Shown here in pieces: positions 45,572 through 55,494 of a DNA stretch of 64,000 bases; position 1 is the first letter of the stretch; each line of letters starts with the position of its first letter. Under the pieces are notes generated by a model, which worked only from the letters and a program-made list of their open reading frames with translations, did no database searches and was not told the origin of the DNA. Origin of the DNA: Prorocentrum cordatum. Taxonomy: Eukaryota > Sar > Dinophyceae > Prorocentrales > Prorocentraceae. A program made the translations under genes and the position numbers. Location: NCBI GenBank assembly GCA_963575745.1, contig CAUYUJ010014550.1, positions 323,162 through 387,161 of the forward strand. Reading direction: 5' to 3'.

Positions 45572-46886
45572 GGTCAACGCGCGGCTAAGCGTCACAAGCG
45601 GACGCATGACGCCACAAGCCCAAGCAGCCGCCATACAACGCTGCCTGGGTGGCCTAGCGAGGACACTCGCCATGAGGGTACCACCTGACATTATAAATTA
45701 TGGTGCGGACATCGATGGTGTCCACACCGACCCAGTAACATACATTATGTTCCTCTTAAGCATGAAGTTCGAACGCTTGGAAGATGAGCGCCAGCTAACT
45801 TCAGGCACACAGCTCATCGACTTTCATGTGCTTCACGGAGAACGAACCGATGTAACTCTCACTCGGTTCGAAATGGCCCGTCTCGAGGCACAGTCGGTGG
45901 GGTTTGACCTTCCCAACTTCCAACTGCTTACTACTATCCTATTCCGCGCTCTAGGCGTCGGCAACCAGAGAGCCATGCAACTCTTGCAGCCACTCAACCA
46001 CCAAATGCCCCGAACACAACAACAATATGATGAGTTGCTCGAGAGGATGCGCTCGATAGGCCATTTTTCAGAACGGTCTCCTGGCAACATAGGGTCAGTG
46101 TTTGGAAGAGGAAGAGGAACTGGTAGTGGAAACTTTTACACTACCTTAACCACCGAAGCTCAGCCTGGCAACGGGCCCTCAAGCATATGGGCCGACGATC
46201 CTGGTGAGTCTACTGCCCTACTAACAGGGGATCGATCACAACCAAGCTGGGCAACCAGCCCCCCTCCTAGAGAACCTCAACCACACCGTTCTTTGTGGGG
46301 TGAAGCAAACCCCCTAAACGACGGTGTATCCACCTACCTGGGAGACGACGATTTCGACTCCGGCACCGACACCTATACCATATCATCAGACGGTGTTGAA
46401 CCTTTAGACTGGTCAGATATCATGCATATGGGAGATGACAATCAGCGTGCCGAACACCTGTTCTGGTTATTACAACAGGCAAAACGGAGGTGGAGGAGGT
46501 TCACACGAAAGCCGGTGCGTCGTGTTAGGAGGAGGATACGGAGGAGCTTCAAAGGAAAAGGTAAAGGCAAACGGGGTCGCCGTAGGTTGAATGGACGAGG
46601 CATCGCGGCCTTCCTCCAGAGGCTCTCAGATGGCCAGTATGGTGAGATATTTTTCGGGGGAAAAGGCCGTGGTAAAGGCCGTGGAGATACCTCAGGCAAA
46701 GGCAAAGGTAGGCGGGGAAACCCGCGAGGTAGAGACGGCCAGATCCTAAAGTACCATGAGTGTGACAGTACCGATCATTTTGTAAAAGATCGTCCAGCGA
46801 AGGGAAATGGAAAGGGCAGATCGACCGAAGTCCATTTCGGCTCAAGTGAACCAGTTATTGAATATCTGAGCCTCCAAGATTTTTAG
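45363..46886 (+). pseudogene. gag: Element 2 Gag core and decayed zinc knuckle
   Basis: The frame is open from 45,363 (first ATG 45,504) to a TAG at 46,884. The core matches the dinoflagellate copia Gag pattern: GGLARTLAMRVPPDIINYGA, HTDPVTYIMFLLSMKFERL, LTRFEMARLEAQSVGFDL, LFRALGVGNQRAMQLLQPL and RMRSIGHFSERSPGNI. From about 46,480 it is lysine/arginine/glycine-rich (GKGKGKRGRRR). A zinc knuckle is recognisable as KYHECDSTDHFVKDRP, but the first and last cysteines of C-x2-C-x4-H-x4-C are now tyrosine and arginine, each one transition away. Role: capsid and RNA binding. The frame before 45,570 may be spurious. Confidence 0.7.
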
Positions 46887-46889
46887 GCC

Positions 46890-49169
46890 ATGGAACAGAT
46901 AGTTTACACTTGGGTCAGCTGCATGGACAACTTGGATGAGCTCGAGGCGTACGGCCACGGACTGTACGCGTACTACCTCGAGTACCTCCGCAGGTTCGTT
47001 GTCGGTAAGAACGAGCTTACGCCTGCGGAACATGGAACGCTGGGAAACCAGCCTTTATCCTTCTTTGACTGGATGTTCGGCAACCCAGGCAACACCATGG
47101 CCTACGAGAGCAGTGACGAAGATGATACAGTTCAAGCCTCGCCTTCGGAGGTTGATCGCAACCTTCAACCTCGACCCGACCTTATGCCTGGAAACAGGCC
47201 TACTCCTGTATATCCTCCAAACTATGCTGATCTGATGGAGCTAGAGTCTCAAGCGTTCGTGACGGGCGTGCCAGGGGACCCATTTATACCACCTGGCTCG
47301 CTTGCCCCAGGCGAGTACGGACCGCGCGCGCTACTGCAGACCCTCATGAAGATGCACGCTGTATTGGTCGTAGCATATCCCGAGAGTCAAGAGAGTGTCG
47401 AAGCTGGCCACATGATGCTACAAGACACTGATGCCTGTGGCGACTCGGAGTTAGTGCTGGCGGCCTTCAATCTTATTGATAGCGTGCACCTTGAGGACGT
47501 GCAGCGGCATGTGTGGTATTCCAGAGGGAGGTGGCGCCAAGCCCTTGAAAGGGCCACCTCCATGCGTGGGCAGGCTTTCCCTCCGCCAGGATGGGGTCTC
47601 CAGGCGGCGGGATTACAGCCTAACCATACGGCCATGCGGAATATTGTCGGGCAGCCTGCGCTCGGTAACGAGCCTGAGCCGACTACCGTACCGCCTACGC
47701 CGGGACAGCCAAGCGATGCTCAGACGCTGGCACCGCAGGGAAACCTGCCCGTCCCGGCTGGACCGATGACCGTTGTCATCGGCAGCCCTATGTCAGAAGA
47801 TGAAGAGGATGATGGATGTGGGATGTGCGAGGACGAGACCATAATCCTTATGATGGAGGTCAATGGTGAAGACGAGGAGGTGGATTTCAGTCCCGACATA
47901 CTTGATGCACCACCACCGGCACAAGAGCCAATTGTGCCGGGCTCCAGACAGCAGGGAGACCTGCCCGCTCAAGATGCACCGCCTGCGGCCCAGCCGGAAC
48001 CTCTGCCGATTCCTGCTCAGGCTGCGTCAGCGGCTTCATCTGATGAGCATGCCAGGAGGTCTCGCTCTCATCCACGCCTCAGGGAAGAACCTCATCCGCA
48101 AGCACGGCTCCCCCGCGAATGGAGGCAAGCAGGCTCAAAGGAGCATGCCGCTCGGCGGGGGGGTCAAATGCTCGCCTACAATGACCCTCGGCGTCAGAAG
48201 GGTGAACATTCTGCTTTCGGACAAGGCAACCCAGCCTACAGAGATGCCCAAGGCAAGTCCATGCGAGGTGGCTACCAGCTCGCGACGAATATTCGTCGTC
48301 CTGAAATAGAGGAAGTACGGACGCAGCTGCGACATGTCATTGCAGCACGCGAACTATACAGACCCAGCGCGGTTTGTGGGCCGTGCTCAGAGCCATTTCA
48401 GGAGCATAGGCCTGGGTGCCCTGTGGGGCTCAATGAGAGCTTGAGCCCGAATAGAGGCCGCACTCCTGCCAAGGAGGGTCATCCACCGTTGGTTCCGATG
48501 ACTCAAGCAGAGATCGACGAGATCAACCGACGTCTCGGAACCACGGCCCATAGGAGACCTGTGGCCGAGGAGGTTCAGCCTCCGAGAGGACTGGTGCCTA
48601 TGGCCCAGGAAGAAAAAGACGCGCTCTATCGCCTTCCTGGAATGCGAGGAAACTCGCCCGGCGTCTCCAGTCAGGCTCAACAGCCAGAAATGATGAATGA
48701 CGATGAACAGAGGGCCCAGCGAGCCGCAGCAGATGCGGAGCGCAAACGAATAGCAGAGGAACGCACCCGCGAGGCAACTCGCCAAATGCTGCTGGAGTCC
48801 CAAAAGATCTATATGAAGGGGACAAAGAAGCCCCCGCTCCAACCGAAGGCCAAGAGCGAAACACCGGCACCTAGGACGCCTTCGGGGGAGAGACCGAAAA
48901 CGTCAGCTCGCTCTGAGGAGCTTGGGTTAGATGTGCAGATGGAGATGCCTCGTTCTAAAACGCCGAGATCACCGACTAGAGCAACTCCGGCACAGAGACC
49001 CGACCTTAGGCAACAACCTCAGGACTCTGTGGAGGTTCGTAGACGCCCACTTAGCCGTAGCGGATCTATCGCCGGCAAGGCCAAGGCTTTCGAGCGTGCA
49101 TGGTTTACTCCTACGCCGGCCGCCTGCGGCGGCACGCTCCAAGAGGTCCGAGGAAGATGCTCTGTCTAG
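46890..49169 (+). CDS. Element 2 long linker protein, unknown function
   Basis: A 759-codon ORF whose ATG follows the Gag TAG by three bases in the same frame (TAG GCC ATG), so readthrough or reinitiation could link them. The N-terminus (EAYGHGLYAYYLEYLRRFVV) looks folded. The middle is proline/glutamine/acid-rich and holds eight hairpin units read as LGNQP, PGNRP, LGNEP, QGNLP, QGDLP, RGNSP and similar. Around 48,700-48,800 there is a charged helix (DAERKRIAEERTREATRQML). Two CxxC-like pairs (CGMC, CGPC) occur. The last 25 or so codons, after about 49,130, are out of phase with the following KptA frame, so a one-base shift truncates it. No known domain. Confidence 0.55.
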   Translation: MEQIVYTWVSCMDNLDELEAYGHGLYAYYLEYLRRFVVGKNELTPAEHGTLGNQPLSFFDWMFGNPGNTMAYESSDEDDTVQASPSEVDRNLQPRPDLMPGNRPTPVYPPNYADLMELESQAFVTGVPGDPFIPPGSLAPGEYGPRALLQTLMKMHAVLVVAYPESQESVEAGHMMLQDTDACGDSELVLAAFNLIDSVHLEDVQRHVWYSRGRWRQALERATSMRGQAFPPPGWGLQAAGLQPNHTAMRNIVGQPALGNEPEPTTVPPTPGQPSDAQTLAPQGNLPVPAGPMTVVIGSPMSEDEEDDGCGMCEDETIILMMEVNGEDEEVDFSPDILDAPPPAQEPIVPGSRQQGDLPAQDAPPAAQPEPLPIPAQAASAASSDEHARRSRSHPRLREEPHPQARLPREWRQAGSKEHAARRGGQMLAYNDPRRQKGEHSAFGQGNPAYRDAQGKSMRGGYQLATNIRRPEIEEVRTQLRHVIAARELYRPSAVCGPCSEPFQEHRPGCPVGLNESLSPNRGRTPAKEGHPPLVPMTQAEIDEINRRLGTTAHRRPVAEEVQPPRGLVPMAQEEKDALYRLPGMRGNSPGVSSQAQQPEMMNDDEQRAQRAAADAERKRIAEERTREATRQMLLESQKIYMKGTKKPPLQPKAKSETPAPRTPSGERPKTSARSEELGLDVQMEMPRSKTPRSPTRATPAQRPDLRQQPQDSVEVRRRPLSRSGSIAGKAKAFERAWFTPTPAACGGTLQEVRGRCSV

Positions 49170-50318
49170 GGGTGCCTGGGTGCCTAAGATCAGGGGCAGC
49201 GCCAGCCGAGGCAGCCGAGAAGCGCCGCGGGGAAACCCGCCAGGCGCTGCAACTGCAGCTTCCTCCTCCTCAGGAGCCGCAGCCTCTTCGGTGACAGAGG
49301 CTCCTTTGCGGGGGAACCTGCCCGAGGATAAGTTGCACCACCCAGGGGGCACGTTTTTCACTAGCGGGAGTCAGGCCTTGATCAATGACAGACGTGCCCT
49401 GCGGAAGCTTCCACCGATACGTTCGGTGGATGAAGCATTCATGGAGAACTGCAGGCAGAAAGGTATTGTCCCGAGACATAACCATACACTCAAGCAGCTT
49501 AGTAAACGCCTTAGCAGGATTTGCAGACACTCACCTGACAAACCACACAATGCCGCGTGGAGCCTTGAGACATCCGATGATCATGATGGATGGTCAATCT
49601 CGACGAGCTCGCACGCGAGTTTCCGTGGCACAACGGACGTACGAGACAGGACGGGCATAACCCTAGGCTGGATGAGGCCAAGATCATCGCCGATACCTTC
49701 TACGGCAGAACGGTTGACCAGATGGCTGCTATCATGATGGCGATCGTTCGCGTCCGCGAGCCGGACGGTGAGGAGAAGCAATGTCTCCAGTTCAAGGTCT
49801 TGGCACGGGATTCTGGCAAATCCGACATATTCATCCGTGCCTCGCAAGGGCACTCGTGGACGCTCAAGGCCCCTTGGTCGTTGTACAAGTACATTGTACT
49901 ACACGACAACCCTGCCGGGATACCGGCCCCATATCCCGAGGTTGCCACGCATGGCACACGATGGGCAGCCTTTGAAGACATTATGTGGTATGGCCTCTCT
50001 TGTCGCCAAGACCACAACACTCAGAAGAGAGGGTCAGGCCGATCACACATCCACTTTGCACCGACGCTTCGTCGTCGCGGCGTGGAGAGTGGATGGGGCC
50101 CCGAGTCCGAGATCGTCATCTTTGTGGACTGGCATCGTGCCCTGAAGGACGGAATCAAATTTTGCCGGTCCGACAGTGGAGTTCTCTTATCTGAAGGAAA
50201 AGACGGTATCATTGAGCTGTATTATATTTCACACGTGGAAGACCTCTCTCCACGGGTAAACAATGGCGTAACCCAGAATATTTGGGCAATCGCCTTGCAC
50301 GCGTTTCCACCGCCATAA
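49140..50318 (+). pseudogene. RNA 2'-phosphotransferase (Tpt1/KptA) domain
   Basis: Tpt1/KptA removes a splice-junction 2'-phosphate from RNA using NAD+. All signature motifs are present: LSRICRHSPDK with the Arg-His pair at 49,525-49,530; FIRASQGHS with Arg at 49,836-49,838; THGT (YHGT motif) with His at 49,950-49,952; GLSCRQ then GRSHIHFAP; and DGIKFCRSDSGVLLSEG with Arg at 50,166-50,168. The four catalytic residues (Arg, His, Arg, Arg) are conserved. The first motif is in one frame and the rest in another. The switch falls in the DDHDGW/VNLDEL segment at 49,590, where one missing G in GGATGG explains it. The 49,140-49,490 part is an alanine/serine-rich linker with two hairpin units. The stop overlaps a following ATG (TAATG). 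It sits inside the element, between Gag and protease. Confidence 0.8.
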
Positions 50319-51392
50319 TGACGGCCCCGAACAGGTGGACTAATGTGGGCAGTGCTAGTGTCAAGTACCAGTGGTCTCGTGACCGAGAGGTTGATGATCC
50401 TCATACGGCTCATGGTCACAGAGAAGTTGGGGACCATTACAGCCCAACCGTGCTGGGAAACCAGCCCGAAACCCACTAAATCCTTATGATCAATGAGAGT
50501 GAGGCAGGAAGCGCGGCTCCAAGCCGTGCTCCAAACCAAGGGCCTAGTGCCATATCTTGGCAGGTCCTTAGCACCTCAGATCTGGACCAGATCGCGGCCG
50601 CTCTAAATCCTGAGCAGGTGGAACAGCTGGCGGACAGACTGTGCCAGCAAGACCCCTGGGCCGCTGTCCAGGGAGCCATGTCCGCCATGGTGACGCGTAA
50701 CCGTCAGGCCATGCAGGGAAACCTGCCCGTCAATGGACTCAGAAATGATATGCCCGAACCGCAGGGAGACCCGCAGACGTTCGGCCGCATCTTCGGAGAG
50801 CCTGCTCGATTTGAGCAGATGCCAGGGAGCCCCTCGCATAGCATGCACACACCGAGGGGCGTGACCCCAGTGGCGACGCCACCAGCGCAGTCTCCGTTTG
50901 GGACTCCTGGTCGCTCTGCCACGAATGGCACTCTCATGGAGAGGATTGCCGCGGCCAGAGCTGAGCATGGCACAGCTCTCCTGAACATGATGCCACCTGG
51001 CACGCCAACGAGTCTGCAGGGAAACCTGCCCGGCACTCCAATACACCACCGACCTTTTGCTGGCCAAACTACTGCTGCTGGAGTGCCTGATGACTACCGC
51101 GCAAGGGTGGCAGCTGCGGTGCAACAGGTGCAGAGTCATAACCTGCCCCGCCTGAGCGGTCAGAGGTGGAGGCCGGCCTGGTCCTGGGAGCCAGAAGGTC
51201 CGAACCCACGGGACCCTGCTCGGCAACGGGCCTTCATCCGAGCCTTCAATGCTCATCCGAGCATGGCCCAGGGCCAGAGGCCAGCGCCAGCACCAGCTGG
51301 CACTTCAGAGACAGTGCACATCAAGCAGCCTAGTAAGACCTTTCTTGAGGATGGTGGAAATTCAATCCTCATAGACGTGGGCTCGAAGATTA
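50318..51392 (+). pseudogene. pol: Element 2 linker and N-terminal half of protease
   Basis: An ATG overlapping the KptA stop opens a 53-codon frame ending LGNQPETH and TAA at 50,477. The same frame resumes at ATG 50,486. It has a helical segment (LDQIAAALNPEQVEQLADRL), a proline/glycine-rich linker with hairpin units read QGNLP, QGDPQ and QGNLP, then NSILIDVGSKI. That last segment is a retropepsin active site, with Asp at 51,374-51,376 and DVG in place of DSG or DTG. The frame is cut at 51,392 by the inserted transposon, and the protein resumes at 52,599. Confidence 0.65.
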
Positions 51393-52598
51393 GAAAGAGC
51401 GTGTTCTACCGCTGCTGGCGGAAAACCGGGGGTGGTCACTACCGGTTCGAACCCCTCCCCCCCCCCCCCTCCGGAAAACCGGGGGGGTTCACTACCGGTT
51501 CGAACCCCTCCCCCCCCCCCCCCCCCCCTGCTCATCATGAAAAGGGGGGGGGGGTCACTACCGGTTCGAACCCGTCCCCCCCCCCCCCCTCGGATCCGGA
51601 AAACCGGGGGGGGTCACTACCGGTTCGAACCCCCCCCCCTCGAAAACCGAGTGGGGGTGCGGACAGTGGTGGGGACGGTGTTGGTGGGGACAGTGGTGAG
51701 GGGATAGCGGGACAGTGGTGGGGACAGTGGGACAGTGGGACAGTGGTGGGGACGGTAGTGGTGGGGACAGTGGTGGGGACAATGGTGGGAACAGGGGGGG
51801 ACAGTGGACAGTGGTGGTGACGGTGGTGGTGGGGACAGTGGTGTGGGGACAATGGGAATGAGGTGGAAACAGTGGGACAGTGGAGGGTACAATGGTGGTG
51901 GGGACAGTGGTGAAGGCGGTGGCGAGGACGGCGGTGGGACAATGGGACAGAGGTACAGTGGGGACAGTGGTGGGGACAGTGGGGACAGTGGTGGGAACAG
52001 TGGGACAGCTCAGTGGGACAGCGGAGGAGTCAGTGGGACAGTGGGGACAGTGGGGATAGTCGGGCAGTGGTTGGGGCCGTGGAGACAGTGGGGAGAGTGG
52101 AACCGTGGTGGGAACAGTTCTGGGGACAGCGGGGACAGTGCGACAGTGGTGGGGCCACTGGTGGGGACAGTAGGGGCGGTGGTGGAACCAGTGGGGACAG
52201 CGGTGGTGAGGACAGTGGTGCTGGGAACACCAGTGGGGGATGTGATGCGGACGGTGGTGGGGACCCGGAGTCGTTTGCTGGCGGTGAGTAGGGGGGGGGG
52301 GGGGGGGGGGGGGGGGGTTCGAACCGGTAGTGACCCCCCCGGTTTTCCGGATCCGGAGGGGGGGGGGGGGGGGGGAGGGGTTCGAACCGGTAGTGACCCC
52401 CCCGGTTTTCGAGCGGGAGGGGGGGGGGGGGGGGAGGGGTTAGGGGAGGGGGGGGGGCTTTGCCGGGGGGGGGGGGGGGGGGGGGGGGGGTTCCAGCAGG
52501 GGGGGGGGATTCGGAGAGGGGGGGGGGGGGCGACCCCCGGGTTCCAGAGGAAAAGGTTGGCAATTTTCCACAGTAAAGCGGCGGTGGATCACGCTCTC
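51393..52598. mobile_element. 1.2-kb inverted-repeat transposon in the protease (10-bp TSD)
   Basis: TCGAAGATTA is duplicated at 51,383-51,392 and 52,599-52,608. The element begins GAAAGAGCGTGTTCTACCGC and ends with the complement of GAGAGCGTGATCCACCGC, so the inverted ends match at most positions. Leaving one TSD copy would restore the protease frame. Ten-base duplications fit Mutator-like elements. Inside are six copies of a 35-base unit containing CACTACCGGTTCGAACCCC, four in one orientation (51,419-51,640) and two inverted (52,316-52,415), with C or G runs between them. The centre is a GGGGACAGTGGT minisatellite (about 51,645-52,275). No transposase: non-autonomous. Confidence 0.85.
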
Positions 52599-53483
52599 TC
52601 GAAGATTAACATCATGAGAGAAAATGCGAGCCGCAAGTTTGTCCAGGCTGCCGAGGCACATAATCGTCCTTGTACGTTTGAACCTCGCTCTCGTTTGAAC
52701 ATCAACGGGGTAGGCGAGGGGTCGGCCCCAGCTGATACCGCGGGCACCTTCAGCATTGCCTGCGAGTACCAGGGTTCGACCCAGCTCGACTCGTACAAGA
52801 CGAATATTGTGTCAGGCTGTGGCAAGGACCTGCCAGCTATCCTGGGCCTCGACAGCATGCAGGACAAGCGCACTATTATTGTGCTCGAACGAGGCCAGGA
52901 GAAGCTGATATTCCCTGGGAAGGGACAGGTCAAGATGGAACTCCCCGAGGGCTCCAAGATCATGCCGACAACGAAGTTGCCATCAGGGCATCTGTCAATC
53001 AGGTGTGATCGATGCGGAGCTGCGGGGCAACCCGCCTCGAGCGCAAGCAGCACATCGTTCCAGACGGTGCTGACAGGCGAGCCGACCCCTGCGCAAGAGC
53101 GCCAACAATTGCAGGGAAACCTGCCTCAGGGGTTGCTGGAGACGCTCGCCCAAGCGACGATGAGAGGCGACAGCATCGACGATCTGGAGACGTTTGATTG
53201 CTGCGTAGCCCGGACACTGGCACAGCATGGCGGACGTGTACCCATGGACGCTGTACGGTCCCGCCGGAAGATAGTGATGGGGTACACGAACCATGAGCTG
53301 CAGACGGTCAACGACGCTAGGTCTAAAGGCCTATTAAAGCAGCTGATGGATATTCTATCCATGCTGGCTACGTTTGCGGAGCAATCCGCCTCTGAGGCCA
53401 CAGCGCGCTGCAGCGCTGAGCTCCAGCATCTGAGGGAAGCTCAGATGCTGGCAGACGTTGCAGGCGCATCTTCTTCATCTTGA
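52599..53483 (+). pseudogene. pol: Element 2 C-terminal half of protease
   Basis: After the second TSD copy the frame continues NIMRENASRKFVQAAEAHNR. KTNIVSGCGKDLPAILGLDS followed by RTIIVLERGQEKLIFPG is the second retropepsin half (the I-L-G-L-D turn and flap-side strand). CDRC may be a metal pair. Hairpin units are read AGQPA and QGNLP. A helical region (LLKQLMDILSMLATFAEQSA) closes it at TGA 53,481. The polyprotein seems to resume in the same frame at 53,523. Confidence 0.65.
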
Positions 53484-54783
53484 AGATGGCAGGGCGACGC
53501 TGTCCCCTCGTCGTCTTGCCTAATGGCTGAAAGGCCAGGGGGTAACAAGGACAGCGGGGCAACCTGCCTTAGTAAAAGAGCTTTTGTCATTGAAGATACG
53601 AGAGAGGCTTGCGCCGACCTCCGCATCCGAGGTTATATATGTGATCGTATTTCCCACAACGAGCTTATGACGACTGTGGGCGCAGATTACCTGGGTGCGG
53701 TGATCAGTGGAGGCTACACTCTAATATGGGTTAGTACCCCGGGTGACTGGTATGTACGAACCCCAGGAAAAAAGAGTGGCCCCACACTGGTCTCGTATAC
53801 AAGACCTTTTGATAAAAGCCAGGAAGCTCCGTATGGAAATCATAATGTTTGGTCCCCCAGGATACGTTTGGAAGTTATCACCAATACGTGACACTCTGGA
53901 AGATCTTAAGTTGACAGTGGTACGGATGCGGTTGTGTCATTTCGGTATTAGGTTTAATATGCAAGACAATACACCGAGCGGTACCTATATGCAGGTAGCA
54001 ACATCAATACCGATCAGCTCTACGTTGTGGGCATGTACGTGCAAATTTGCGATACCACAACATGTGTTGGATTGGTACGGCCAAACGGTACGACATGCCG
54101 AATGGCGAGCTCAGACACGCATCACACTCATCCGTCACCTTAACGACAAAATCTTGGCAAGCAACACCACGCACGGAAACGTGCCGATATACTTGAACAC
54201 CTATACACGTACGGACCACAACATCCATCACTATGTGACGACCAACAAAGGAGGACCGAAATGGTCTGATGTTATCCGACGTAACATTTCACCTGGATGC
54301 CAATACGGTTATTCAGGATATTGCCGTAGCCGATCAACCAACATGATATGATTGGCATGCACCACTACCTACAGGGGTTGCCAACATCAGTACACGGTTG
54401 CACTGGCAGCCCGAGGAACCGGTCATGCTCGGAGACGAGTCTACTCAATCACCACAGAAACCTAGACGCGTCATCATAGATGACTGTCCTTCTCCCCTCC
54501 CGACTCTGGCGATTGAAGCATGTACCCACTCAACAACGACAATGGGCACACAGACCGGCGAACAAGACGAGCAAGTCTTACCTACAGAGTCGCGTATCAA
54601 ACAGAAGGGAAGGCTCAAAGCCGAAAAGGAAGCAGGCATCAAGCCTCGCCGCATCAAAAAGCACGTTGAAGACGGAAACGACGATTGCGGTGACGACTTG
54701 TCGGGGCTCGGACAGGATCTCATGGCGACCTGGAGCACCGTCCACCCTGTTGAGCTGATAAGCTCCTTACCCTCCCCACATCT
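53484..54783 (+). pseudogene. pol: Element 2 polyprotein segment of unknown function
   Basis: Frames 53,523-53,891, 53,743-54,351 and 54,398-54,817 follow each other with two shifts. The join near 53,760 reads YTLIWVSTPGDWYVRTP then HWSRIQDLLIKARKLRMEII and MFGPPGYVWKLSPIRDTL, which looks like a folded domain with a PPG turn. This segment type recurs in dinoflagellate copia polyproteins and recalls the catalytic half of a methyltransferase fold, but no motif proves it. 54,480-54,720 is a basic, disordered linker. Hairpin units: HGNVP and LGDES. Confidence 0.45.
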
Positions 54784-55494
54784 ATGCCAGACACACACGC
54801 TGACATATATAGCATAGTAACTACTCTATGCTATGGTTATAATAATTGCGTGGACATGTTGGAGCTTTGTGGGGGTGAGGGTGGCATTTCAGAGCTTGCC
54901 TTCTCAAGGGGTCTCTCCTCAGGAGGCAACTTAGACAAGACTACGCGTGTCGACCTGGGAGATCCCTCAGTGCAGCGAGCTGTAGATCATTACTTCGCAG
55001 TATGCTACGTACGAGTTGCCATGCTACAGCCCAGTTGCCGCACCGCAGGACCACCATCCTACTACAACTACAAAGTCAATCACAGTACTTGGGAACAACA
55101 TCATAAAGAAGATTTACCACACATAACTTATTGTGGCAAAATTGCTGTTCCTCAAGATAATGCACGGAGGTGGTTTATACGCGAACAACCCACAGGAACA
55201 TGGGTGGGCGATATTTCCCCATGGAAAGAACTTGCCAACCGACCACATATCACAACCGTACATATCGACCAATGTGCGACGGGATTTAAAGATACGGCTG
55301 GTGACTATATCAAGAAGCCGACAAATATCACCAGCAACGACGAGACGATTCTTAAACCCTTTGAGCGACTCAAACGCAACGGTCAGCATGTGCACGCACA
55401 ACCGTGCAACAGAGAGCTTTCACTGGCACAAAAATACACTCGACGACTGCAGTCTGCCTTTTGTGGAAGCCGTCTATTTGGCGAAAGCCATTGA
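54784..55494 (+). pseudogene. pol: Element 2 methyltransferase-like domain
   Basis: DMLELCGGEGGISELAF resembles motif I of SAM-dependent methyltransferases (acidic residue, L, then G-rich loop). LQPSCRTAGPPSYYN may stand for motif IV (P-x-C or PPC). REQPTGTWV and HIDQCATGFKDTAGDYIKKP are conserved-looking blocks further on. The last third changes frame near 55,460, where AFCGSRLFGESH diverges from the continuing VEAVYLAKAIDTARG. Whether SAM binding or catalysis survives is unclear. Position: between protease and integrase. Confidence 0.45.

Noticed and set aside
51419-51640. tRNA genes, from the repeated GGTTCGAACC T-loop word
   Set aside because: No acceptor, D or anticodon stems and no A box at a proper distance; the word is a palindromic repeat.
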